Source of the DNA: CAJQQY01 sp045104975
GTDB taxonomy: Bacteria > Bacteroidota > Bacteroidia > Chitinophagales > Saprospiraceae
Assembly (NCBI GenBank): GCA_045104975.1
Contig: JBGCCY010000168.1
Span: 1 to 64,000 of the forward strand
Length of the DNA stretch: 64,000 nucleotides
Reading direction: 5' to 3'
In this document: positions 17,355-25,458 of the stretch, one piece after another
How positions within the stretch are numbered: position 1 is the first letter of the stretch
Layout: every line of letters starts with the position of its first letter
The notes under the pieces: model-generated
What the model saw: only the letters and a program-made list of their open reading frames with translations
What the model was told of the DNA's origin: nothing
Database searches by the model: none
Made by a program: the position numbers and the translations under genes

Positions 17355-18218
17355 ATGCAATCACCAATTTTAAAAATAGCTATCCAAAAATCAGGTCGCC
17401 TCAGCGATGATTCCAAAAAATTACTCAAGGAATGTGGCATCAAATTCAATAATGGAAAAAACCAGTTGGTCGCACCTTCCACCAATTTCCCTATTGAAAT
17501 ATTATACCTCCGAGTCGCAGATATTCCTCAATATGTTGCCGACGGGATTGCAGATATTGGTATCATTGGAGAAAATGTTTATTTGGAAAAAAACGAAAAT
17601 ATAGAAAATGTAAAAGCACTCGGCTTTTCCAAATGCAGACTTTCTCTCGCCATTCCAAAATCTAAAAACTACACCGACCTTAGTTTTTTTGAAGGAAAAA
17701 AAATCGCCACTTCTTACCCCGTTATCCTTTCCAATTTTTTAGAAAAAAATAATATCAAATCTGAGATTCACCAAATCAGCGGTTCCGTTGAGATCGCTCC
17801 AAACATTGGTCTGGCAGATGCGGTGTGCGACATCGTGAGCACCGGAAGTACTTTGTTATCAAATGGATTGAAAGAAGTAACGACCATTTTAAAATCACAA
17901 GCGGTCTTAGTCAAAAAGAAAAACTTGACAAAAGAAAAAGAAACTATTGTCAACAAATTACTCTTCCGAATCGATGCGGTTCAAGCTGCTCAAACTTCTA
18001 AATACATCTTGCTCAATGCTCCAACAGAAGCGATTCCTGAAATTGTCAAAATACTCCCTGGTGCAAAAAGTCCAACCGTTTTACCCTTGGCTATCGAAGG
18101 TTGGAGTTCTCTTCACTCTGTCGTGCAAGAAGAAACTTTTTGGGACGTTATCGACGAACTCAAGCAAAAAGGTGCAGAAGGAATTTTAGTTATTCCGATT
18201 GAAAAAATAATCGCATAA
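17355..18218 (+). CDS. hisG: ATP phosphoribosyltransferase, long form
   Basis: 287 aa. First step of histidine synthesis: ATP plus PRPP to phosphoribosyl-ATP. The N-terminal catalytic domains include KIAIQKSGRLSDDS and the PRPP-binding signature DAVCDIVSTGSTLLSNGL. The length and the C-terminal 70 residues (from about 215, APTEAIPEIVKILPGAKSPTVLPL) show the long, HisZ-independent form with the ACT-like domain that binds histidine for feedback inhibition. First structural gene of the operon, 13 bp from the next. Expression is expected to depend on the leader-peptide attenuator. Confidence 0.97.
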   Translation: MQSPILKIAIQKSGRLSDDSKKLLKECGIKFNNGKNQLVAPSTNFPIEILYLRVADIPQYVADGIADIGIIGENVYLEKNENIENVKALGFSKCRLSLAIPKSKNYTDLSFFEGKKIATSYPVILSNFLEKNNIKSEIHQISGSVEIAPNIGLADAVCDIVSTGSTLLSNGLKEVTTILKSQAVLVKKKNLTKEKETIVNKLLFRIDAVQAAQTSKYILLNAPTEAIPEIVKILPGAKSPTVLPLAIEGWSSLHSVVQEETFWDVIDELKQKGAEGILVIPIEKIIA

Positions 18219-18230
18219 AATAATTTTGCC

Positions 18231-20591
18231 ATGAAAATTTATACTAATCCAAATTCTCAAACTTGGTCAACCATCCTCGCTCGACCGACGATGAACACTA
18301 AAAACTTGAATGATTCAGTTTCCGATATTTTACAAAAAGTAAAAAAAGAAGGAGATGCTGCTTTGCAATTTTTTAATAAAAAATTCGACCAAGTGGAGTT
18401 GGAAAATATCGAAGTTACCGAAGAGGAAATAGCAGGCGCCTCAAATCAACTCGATCCAAAATTGAAAAAAGCCATTCAAACGGCTTATCAAAATATCAAA
18501 AAATTTCACGCTGCGCAAAAAACAGAAACACTCGAAGTCGAAACTATGCGAGGTGTAAAATGCTGGCAAAAAAGTGTAGCCATCGAAAAAGTAGGATTGT
18601 ATATTCCGGGTGGAACGGCGCCACTTTTTTCTACTATTTTGATGCTCGGCATTCCTGCAAAGGAAGCTGGCTGCAAAGAAATTGTGATGTGTTCTCCTCC
18701 TCAAAAAGATGGAAAAATAAATGCTGCCATGTTGTACACCGCTCAACTTGTCGGAATCGAAAAGATATTTAAAGTCGGCGGAGCGCAAGCCATCGGAGCA
18801 ATGACTTACGGAACTCAAACTATTCCACAAGTCTACAAAATCTTCGGACCAGGCAACCAATTCGTTACCACAGCCAAGCAACTCGTCAGTCAAGAAGGCG
18901 TTGCAATCGACATGCCGGCTGGGCCTTCGGAAGTTTTAGTGGTTGCTGATGAAACTTGCGAGCCAAGTTTTGTCGCTGCCGATTTGTTGTCGCAAGCAGA
19001 GCATGGAGTTGATAGCCAAGTCGTTTTAGTTACCTTCTCTGAAGAAGTTGCCGAAGCGATTTTGGCAGAAGGCGAGCAGCAACTTAAGCAACTTCCTCGA
19101 AGGAAAATCGCTGGCGAAGCTTTGGAGAATAGTCCTGTAATTATTTTCGATAACAAAGTCTCTGCTCTAAAACTCATCAATGAATATGCTCCTGAACATT
19201 TAATTATCGCAACAAAAGATGCGGATGATTTTGCAGAAAAAATCATTAACGCAGGTTCTGTTTTCATTGGGAATTTCACTCCTGAATCGGTCGGTGATTA
19301 TGCTTCTGGAACGAACCACACTTTGCCGACCAATGGTTTCGCCAAAAATTATAGTGGTGTGAATTTAGATGCTTTTTCTAAAAAAATAACTTATCAAAAG
19401 TTAACTCAAGAAGGTTTACTTAACCTTGGTCCAACTGTCGAATTAATGGCAAAAGCAGAGCAACTAGAAGGACACAAAAACGCAATAACGACAAGACTTA
19501 ACAATATATTTACAAATCAAAAAAAAGAAATTCCTCAAAAGCGAAACATCGAAGATTTAGTTCGTCCAAATATTTTGCAACTGTCAGCTTATTCCTCTGC
19601 TCGAAGTGAGTTTGAAGGAACAGCAGAAATCTTTTTGGATGCCAACGAAAATCCCTTTGATAATGGAATGAATCGTTATCCTGATCCTTTACAAAAGGAT
19701 TTAAAAACCAAAATTGGAGCTTGGCGAAATCTTCCAAAAGAAAATATTTTCCTAGGAAATGGAAGTGACGAAATCATCGGTTTATTGATGCAAACATTTT
19801 GTCAACCAAAGAAGGATAGCGTGGTTATTTTGCCCCCAACTTTTGGAGTTTACGAAGTGGCTGCGAATATTGGAGAAATTGGAATTAAGAAAATCAACTT
19901 GGATAAAAATTTCCAGCCAAAAGTAAATGCCATTTTAGAATTAACAAATTCGGCTGACAAAATTCTTTTTATCTGTTCTCCAAATAACCCAACTGGGAAC
20001 AGTTTTGATTTTGAGAAAATCGAAAAATTGATTGCAGCATTTGATGGAATTGTCGTTGTCGACGAAGCTTATATTGATTTTTCCAAAAATGATTCATGTC
20101 TTTCTCTTTTGGAAAAAAATAAAAATCTAATCATCCTGCAAACTTTTTCTAAAGCACTCGGTATGGCTGGTGCACGATTAGGAATGGCTTTCGCCTCGGA
20201 AGAAATTATTGTTTTTTTGAACAAAGTAAAAATGCCTTACAACATTAATGAACTTACTCAAAAAGCTGCGCTTGAAATTTTAAGTCAAAAAAATATCGCT
20301 GAGCAACAGATCAAAACGATTTTGGAGCAACGTATTTTTCTAGAAAAAAAACTATCTCAATTTGATTTTATTGAAAAAATATATCCTTCTGATGCTAATT
20401 TCTTATTAGTAAAAGTAAACAATTCAAGTCGGCTTTATCAGTTTTTGATCTCCCGTAAAATCATTGTTAGAAATCGTTCCAAGCAAATTGGTTGCGAAGA
20501 CTGTCTAAGATTTACAATCGGCTTAGAAAAAGAAAACTCACAATTAATTGAAGCCTTAAAGGTTTATCAATCTCAAATTATTTTAAAATGA
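18231..20591 (+). CDS. hisD-hisC: Fused histidinol dehydrogenase - histidinol-phosphate aminotransferase
   Basis: 786 aa in one frame. Residues 1 to about 428 are HisD (last two oxidations, histidinol to histidine): GLYIPGGTAPLFSTILML, the GPGNQFVTTAKQLV loop, DMPAGPSE and the catalytic Glu322-His323 in EYAPEHLII. Residues about 445-786 are HisC (PLP-dependent transamination of imidazole-acetol phosphate): DANENP, SPNNPTGN, DEAYIDFS and Schiff-base Lys641 in TFSKALGMAGARLG. The join (NNIFTNQKKEIPQKR) has no stop and contains a run of eight A at 19518-19525. Separate hisD and hisC genes are usual, so this is a natural fusion or, less likely, an indel in the A-run. It overlaps hisB by 4 bp. Confidence 0.93.
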   Translation: MKIYTNPNSQTWSTILARPTMNTKNLNDSVSDILQKVKKEGDAALQFFNKKFDQVELENIEVTEEEIAGASNQLDPKLKKAIQTAYQNIKKFHAAQKTETLEVETMRGVKCWQKSVAIEKVGLYIPGGTAPLFSTILMLGIPAKEAGCKEIVMCSPPQKDGKINAAMLYTAQLVGIEKIFKVGGAQAIGAMTYGTQTIPQVYKIFGPGNQFVTTAKQLVSQEGVAIDMPAGPSEVLVVADETCEPSFVAADLLSQAEHGVDSQVVLVTFSEEVAEAILAEGEQQLKQLPRRKIAGEALENSPVIIFDNKVSALKLINEYAPEHLIIATKDADDFAEKIINAGSVFIGNFTPESVGDYASGTNHTLPTNGFAKNYSGVNLDAFSKKITYQKLTQEGLLNLGPTVELMAKAEQLEGHKNAITTRLNNIFTNQKKEIPQKRNIEDLVRPNILQLSAYSSARSEFEGTAEIFLDANENPFDNGMNRYPDPLQKDLKTKIGAWRNLPKENIFLGNGSDEIIGLLMQTFCQPKKDSVVILPPTFGVYEVAANIGEIGIKKINLDKNFQPKVNAILELTNSADKILFICSPNNPTGNSFDFEKIEKLIAAFDGIVVVDEAYIDFSKNDSCLSLLEKNKNLIILQTFSKALGMAGARLGMAFASEEIIVFLNKVKMPYNINELTQKAALEILSQKNIAEQQIKTILEQRIFLEKKLSQFDFIEKIYPSDANFLLVKVNNSSRLYQFLISRKIIVRNRSKQIGCEDCLRFTIGLEKENSQLIEALKVYQSQIILK

Positions 20592-21730
20592 AAAAAGTAC
20601 TTTTTATAGATCGAGATGGCACCTTGGTCATCGAACCGCCCATTGATTACCAGCTCGATGCTTTGGAAAAACTAGAATTTTATCCAAAGGTTTTCCAATA
20701 TCTTTCTCGTATTGTCGAAGAGATGGATTTCGAATTAGTGATGGTCACCAACCAAGATGGACTTGGAACAGAGTCATTTCCTGAAACAACTTTCCATCCT
20801 CCACACGACATGATGATGAAGGCATTTTCGAATGAAGGAATTGAATTTAAAGAAGTCATTATCGACAAAACTTTCCCTCATGAAAATGCACCAACTCGAA
20901 AACCGCAAACTGGTTTGCTCACACAATATATAAACGGCGACTATGATTTAGAAAATTCATTTGTCATCGGAGACCGACTTTCAGATATGCAATTAGCGGT
21001 TAATCTTGGAGCGAAAGGAATTTACATCAATGACTCTCAACCTCACGCTGATACCGATGCACAAAAAAATATTGATTTAGAAAAAGTAAAAAATGCTATT
21101 ACTTTGACCACAACTGAGTGGCGTGACATTTATTTTTCATTAAAAAAACCGATTCGTAAAAGTATTGTTACAAGAACTACCAAAGAGACTGATATTCAAA
21201 TCAAACTCAATTTAGATGGCGAAGGAAAATCTAAAAATGAAACGGGCATTGGTTTTTTCGATCACATGCTAGATCAATTAGCAAGGCATTCAGGTTGTGA
21301 TTTAGAAGTGACCGTCCAAGGGGATTTACACATTGATGAGCACCACACGATTGAAGATACTGCGCTTGCTTTGGGCGAAGCTTTTGCCGAAGCGCTGGGC
21401 AATAAAATGGGAATAGAACGCTACGGATTTTGCTTACCAATGGATGATTGTTTGGCACAAGTAGCAATTGATTTTGGTGGAAGAAGTTGGTTGGTTTGGG
21501 AAGCAGAATTTAAAAGAGAGATGATTGGACAGATGCCAACAGAAATGTTTTATCACTTTTTCAAATCATTTACTGATACCGCAAAATGTAATTTGAATAT
21601 TAAAGTGGAAGGTATAAATGAGCACCACAAAATCGAAGCAATTTTTAAAGCTTGGGCTAAATCGATAAAAATGGCGAAGCAGCAAGATTTGAATAACCAA
21701 CAATTGCCGAGTACGAAAGGGGTACTGTAA
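20588..21730 (+). CDS. hisB: Bifunctional histidinol-phosphatase / imidazoleglycerol-phosphate dehydratase
   Basis: 380 aa, starting in an ATGA overlap with hisDC. Residues 1-165 are a HAD phosphatase with DRDGT (nucleophile Asp8, acid Asp10) that removes phosphate from histidinol phosphate. Residues about 190-380 are the dehydratase domain with the two metal-binding motifs DEHHTIED and NEHHKIE. The two-domain form is the one known from enterobacteria and Bacteroidota. The overlap implies translational coupling. Confidence 0.97.
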   Translation: MKKVLFIDRDGTLVIEPPIDYQLDALEKLEFYPKVFQYLSRIVEEMDFELVMVTNQDGLGTESFPETTFHPPHDMMMKAFSNEGIEFKEVIIDKTFPHENAPTRKPQTGLLTQYINGDYDLENSFVIGDRLSDMQLAVNLGAKGIYINDSQPHADTDAQKNIDLEKVKNAITLTTTEWRDIYFSLKKPIRKSIVTRTTKETDIQIKLNLDGEGKSKNETGIGFFDHMLDQLARHSGCDLEVTVQGDLHIDEHHTIEDTALALGEAFAEALGNKMGIERYGFCLPMDDCLAQVAIDFGGRSWLVWEAEFKREMIGQMPTEMFYHFFKSFTDTAKCNLNIKVEGINEHHKIEAIFKAWAKSIKMAKQQDLNNQQLPSTKGVL

Positions 21731-21783
21731 TCTCAATTATTTTAAAATAATTATCAGCGTTCACTTAACAATACATTTACAAC

Positions 21784-22377
21784 ATGAAGGTAGCCATCAT
21801 AGATTATAACGCAGGAAATGTTCAATCCGTCAAATTTGCTTTGGAGCGATTAGGAGTGAATGGAATTTTGACAAATAATACTGAAGAGATTTTTAGTGCT
21901 GATAAAGTCATTTTCCCAGGCGTTGGTGAAGCGAATTCGACAATGAACCATTTACGAAAATTAGGTTTGGAAAAAGTAATTCCTAATTTAAAACAACCCG
22001 TTTTGGGAGTTTGCTTGGGCATGCAATTGATGTGCAGTCACTCGGAAGAGAACGATACGAATTGCTTGAATATCATTCCACAAAAAGTGATTCGTTTTCG
22101 TCCAACATCAAAAGAGATTAAAGTTCCGCATGTGGGATGGAACAAAATTTCTGTCAAAAATGATTCATGGATTTCGAAAGAAATTTCAGAAGAGTATGTC
22201 TACTTCGTACATAGTTATTTTGTTGAAGTAGGAGAATTCACCATCGCTACGACTGATTATGTCCATCCATTTTCAGCAGCTTTACGAAAAGAGAATTTTT
22301 ACGCAACTCAATTTCATCCTGAAAAATCAGGAAGTGTTGGGGAACAAATTTTAAAAGACTTTTTAAAAAAAATATAA
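21784..22377 (+). CDS. hisH: Imidazole glycerol phosphate synthase, glutaminase subunit
   Basis: 197 aa class-I glutamine amidotransferase. Nucleophile Cys77 in GVCLGMQLM; the His-x-Glu of the triad is in TQFHPEKSG near the C-terminus. It supplies ammonia to HisF for closure of the imidazole ring. The stop codon is immediately followed by the ATG of hisA, with no gap. Confidence 0.96.
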   Translation: MKVAIIDYNAGNVQSVKFALERLGVNGILTNNTEEIFSADKVIFPGVGEANSTMNHLRKLGLEKVIPNLKQPVLGVCLGMQLMCSHSEENDTNCLNIIPQKVIRFRPTSKEIKVPHVGWNKISVKNDSWISKEISEEYVYFVHSYFVEVGEFTIATTDYVHPFSAALRKENFYATQFHPEKSGSVGEQILKDFLKKI

Positions 22378-23094
22378 ATGAAAGTAATTCCAGCAATTGA
22401 TATTATCGATGAAAAATGTGTTCGACTCACGCAAGGCGATTATGCACAAAAGAAAATTTACAATGAAAATCCTCTCGAGGTCGCCAAAGAATTTGAAGGT
22501 GCAGGGATCACCCATTTACATCTAGTAGATTTGGACGGAGCGAAAGCGAGTCAAATTATTAATTACAAAGTTTTGGAAAAAATCTCTTCGCAAACGAATT
22601 TAAAAATCGATTTCGGAGGGGGCTTAAAATCTAACGAAGATTTAAAAATTGCTTTTGAGTCAGGAGCCAATCAAATTACAGGAGGTACGATTGCTGTAAA
22701 AAATCCTGAATTATTTTTGAGCTGGTTACAAGAATATGGAAGCGAGAAAATCATTCTTGGCGCTGATGTAAAAAATGGAAAAATTGCAACGAATGGTTGG
22801 CAAGAAGAAAGCGATATTGAACTTTTAGATTTTTTAGAAATCTACCTAGAAGGAGGAATTGAATATGTGATTTGTACTGATATTTCTAGAGATGGTTTAC
22901 TACAAGGAAGTGCCATTGATTTGTATAAAAAAATCAAAACGGAATTTCCCGACATAAAATTAATCGCAAGTGGTGGAGTGGTCAATATTGAAGAACTAGA
23001 AAAATTAAAAGCATTGGAAATGCACGGAGCAATTGTTGGAAAAGCGATTTATGAACAGAAAATTAAACTGACGGAACTCACTAAATTCATTTAA
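22378..23094 (+). CDS. hisA: ProFAR isomerase
   Basis: 238 aa (beta/alpha)8 barrel that isomerises ProFAR to PRFAR. The catalytic Asp8 is in PAIDIIDEKCVRL; the second catalytic Asp is in CTDISRDG. Phosphate-binding loops are DFGGGLKS and IASGGV. Directly abuts hisH and is separated from hisF by a single base. Confidence 0.96.
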   Translation: MKVIPAIDIIDEKCVRLTQGDYAQKKIYNENPLEVAKEFEGAGITHLHLVDLDGAKASQIINYKVLEKISSQTNLKIDFGGGLKSNEDLKIAFESGANQITGGTIAVKNPELFLSWLQEYGSEKIILGADVKNGKIATNGWQEESDIELLDFLEIYLEGGIEYVICTDISRDGLLQGSAIDLYKKIKTEFPDIKLIASGGVVNIEELEKLKALEMHGAIVGKAIYEQKIKLTELTKFI

Positions 23095-23095
23095 A

Positions 23096-23851
23096 ATGCT
23101 AGCAAAAAGAATCATCCCCTGCCTCGATATTAAAGATGGACGAACGGTCAAAGGCGTTAATTTCGTCGGACTCCGAGACGCTGGCGACCCTGTAGAATTG
23201 GGAAAACTTTATAGCCAACAAGGTGCTGATGAACTCGTCTTTCTTGATATCACCGCAACCGTGGACAAGAGAAAAACACTCGCGAACCTTGTTAAAAAAA
23301 TTGCAAAGAACATCAATATTCCTTTTACCGTTGGTGGAGGAATCAGTTCTGTCGAGGACGCAAATATACTATTACAATCAGGTGCAGATAAAATTTCGAT
23401 TAACTCTGCCGCAGTTCGAAATCCACAATTAATCAATGATTTAGTGGATAGTTTCGGAAGTCAATTTGTGGTCGTGGCGATTGATGCTAAACTATTTGAA
23501 GGACAATGGAAGGTACATTTGAATGGTGGGCGGATTCCGACGGAACTCAATTTATTGGATTGGGCCAAAGAATGTGAAAACCGAGGTGCTGGTGAAATTT
23601 TATTTACTTCCATGAATAATGATGGGACAAAAAAAGGTTTTGAAAATAAGATGCTCGCAAAAATGTCTGTAGAACTTTCCATCCCGATTATCGCTTCAGG
23701 CGGAGCTGGTTCGATGGAGCATTTTTATGATGTTTTTACAGAAGGAAAAGCAGATGCAGGATTGGCAGCAAGCATTTTTCATTTTAAGGAAATTGAGATT
23801 TTAGATTTAAAAAAATATTTAAAAGAAAAAGGAATTCCAATTAGGATTTAA
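23096..23851 (+). CDS. hisF: Imidazole glycerol phosphate synthase, cyclase subunit
   Basis: 251 aa barrel paralogous to HisA. Catalytic Asp11 in PCLDIKDGRTVKGVNF and a second Asp in VVVAIDAKL. Phosphate loops are VGGGISS and IASGGAGS. Works as a heterodimer with HisH, using the ammonia it makes to give imidazole-glycerol phosphate and AICAR. Confidence 0.97.
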   Translation: MLAKRIIPCLDIKDGRTVKGVNFVGLRDAGDPVELGKLYSQQGADELVFLDITATVDKRKTLANLVKKIAKNINIPFTVGGGISSVEDANILLQSGADKISINSAAVRNPQLINDLVDSFGSQFVVVAIDAKLFEGQWKVHLNGGRIPTELNLLDWAKECENRGAGEILFTSMNNDGTKKGFENKMLAKMSVELSIPIIASGGAGSMEHFYDVFTEGKADAGLAASIFHFKEIEILDLKKYLKEKGIPIRI

Positions 23852-23863
23852 AATATAAATACA

Positions 23864-24457
23864 ATGTTAGAAAAATTAGATTTTGAAAAAGTAAATGGAT
23901 TAATCCCTTGCATCATTCAAGATGAAGCCACTCGAAAAGTACTCATGCTCGGTTACATGAACAAAGCAGCTTTGGAAAAAACACAAACTGAAAATCGAGT
24001 TACATTTTTTTCTAGAACAAAAAATCGGCTGTGGACAAAAGGCGAAACTTCTGGTAATTTTTTAACTGTAAAAAGCATCGTAGCCGATTGCGACAACGAT
24101 ACACTTTTAATCAAAGTTAATCCTGCCGGAGCAGTTTGCCATACCGGTTCAGATACTTGTTTTGATGAAGAAAATAAAGGAGACGCATTTTTATTTCACC
24201 TCGAAAAAGTAATTCAAGACCGAAAAAATAATCCTTCTGATAAATCATATACCTCTTCCCTTTTCCAAAAAGGAATTAATAAAATTGCTCAAAAAGTGGG
24301 CGAAGAAGCGGTCGAAATTGTCATCGAAGCTAAGGACGAAAATGATGATTTATTCCTAGGTGAAGCTGCCGATTTGATATACCACTATTTAGTTTTATTG
24401 GCAGCTAAAAATAAAAACTTGGAGGATGTAATTGAAGTATTAAAAAATAGGCATTAG
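23864..24457 (+). CDS. hisIE: Bifunctional phosphoribosyl-AMP cyclohydrolase / phosphoribosyl-ATP pyrophosphatase
   Basis: 197 aa. N-terminal HisI domain (to about residue 110) with VTFFSRTKNRLWTKGETSGN, the metal-binding DCDND and the conserved Cys residues in VCHTGSDTC. The C-terminal HisE domain (about 118-197) carries KVGEEAVEIVIEA and the GEAADLIYHYLVLL helix. It catalyses steps 2 and 3 of the pathway. Last gene of the operon; 350 bp without genes follow. Confidence 0.96.
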   Translation: MLEKLDFEKVNGLIPCIIQDEATRKVLMLGYMNKAALEKTQTENRVTFFSRTKNRLWTKGETSGNFLTVKSIVADCDNDTLLIKVNPAGAVCHTGSDTCFDEENKGDAFLFHLEKVIQDRKNNPSDKSYTSSLFQKGINKIAQKVGEEAVEIVIEAKDENDDLFLGEAADLIYHYLVLLAAKNKNLEDVIEVLKNRH

Positions 24458-24808
24458 ACTTTATTCGATGGACGTTAAACGTTTTACGTTCTCCCACTAC
24501 TCCATTTAGAATAAACTCAATTAGTTAATTGGATTCTTCAACTGACCTCATGTTTTAAGTCAAGTCAAAATAAAGGCCACCTCTTTGGGTAGTTTTATAT
24601 TCCGATTTTAACTTGGCTATGAGATTAGTTGAGGAAAGATAAAACAAAACGCTATATCTCCCGTAAACATTGAGTTTATTGTAGTTTTGGAAAAAGAAAA
24701 AAATAAGCTATTATTGCAACAAACAAATCTTGATTTTCACCATATCATTGGCTTTGTTTTTGTAAATATCTTACAATAAAACTGAATAAACATCCTTAGG
24801 GAAACATT
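24458..24808. other. Intergenic region after the his operon
   Basis: 351 bp. A short imperfect dyad around GACGTTAAACGTTTTACGTTC just after hisIE could end the operon. No ORF, clear promoter box or other signal was found in the rest. Confidence 0.4.
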
Positions 24809-25315
24809 ATGACATTAGGCGAATTTTTTACTTTACTAGGCGAGAACTCATTTTACGTTGTTTTATTCTTTACTTTAATTCCTGTAACTGCTTTGATTTC
24901 AGGATTTGTAGGAAAGAATGAAGGACACCTTTCTCCTTGGAAATATTTGTATTCGACGTTAATCTATTCGGTTTGTGTTCCAGGGATTTTTGCGATTACT
25001 CTCAATGTTTATAAATTTTTATTTGAACGAGGAAGTATTTTAGACCTCAATATTTTTACTCAAATCCTTCCCATCATTTCCATGATTGCCACTTTACTAA
25101 TTATCCGTAGCTCCGTAAGTCTGGATCGAGTTCCTGGTTTTGGAAAACTTTCAGGCATGGCTACCATGATTTTAGTCTTATTTACCCTCATGTGGTTTTT
25201 AGAAAAAACACGAATCATTGTTTTTTCATATATGCCGATCGGGTATTTCTTTTTACTATTAATTGTCCTCTTAATTATTTTCCGACTCGGTTGGTCAAAA
25301 ATGATGAGAGCTTAA
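24809..25315 (+). CDS. Small integral membrane protein, unknown function
   Basis: 168 aa with four clear hydrophobic segments at about 14-33, 50-70, 88-108 and 118-165 (the last long stretch may be two helices), joined by short charged loops such as FVGKNEGHLSPWKY and SVSLDRVPGFGKLSG. No signal peptide and no catalytic motif. The gene stands alone on the plus strand with gaps on both sides, and nothing nearby suggests a pathway. The repeated DRVPGFGKLSGMATM segment looks conserved and would be the place to search for homologues. Confidence 0.75.
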   Translation: MTLGEFFTLLGENSFYVVLFFTLIPVTALISGFVGKNEGHLSPWKYLYSTLIYSVCVPGIFAITLNVYKFLFERGSILDLNIFTQILPIISMIATLLIIRSSVSLDRVPGFGKLSGMATMILVLFTLMWFLEKTRIIVFSYMPIGYFFLLLIVLLIIFRLGWSKMMRA

Positions 25316-25458
25316 ACTTTTTTTGATTGATTTTTTTTCAAGAAAAGTAAACACGAAACTAACTATGATATTATAAATATCATTTTTTCAAATAAGATTT
25401 TTTATGTTTTAAAAAATCGCAAAGAATTTCCTTTTAGAGAAATTCAAAGACCAAACTT

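Noticed and set aside
18441..18893. 150-codon minus-strand ORF
   Set aside because: Lies wholly within hisD antisense, no recognisable domain or start context.
24458..24808. Possible riboswitch after hisIE
   Set aside because: No conserved core or strong stem could be recognised; the next gene has no metabolic link.
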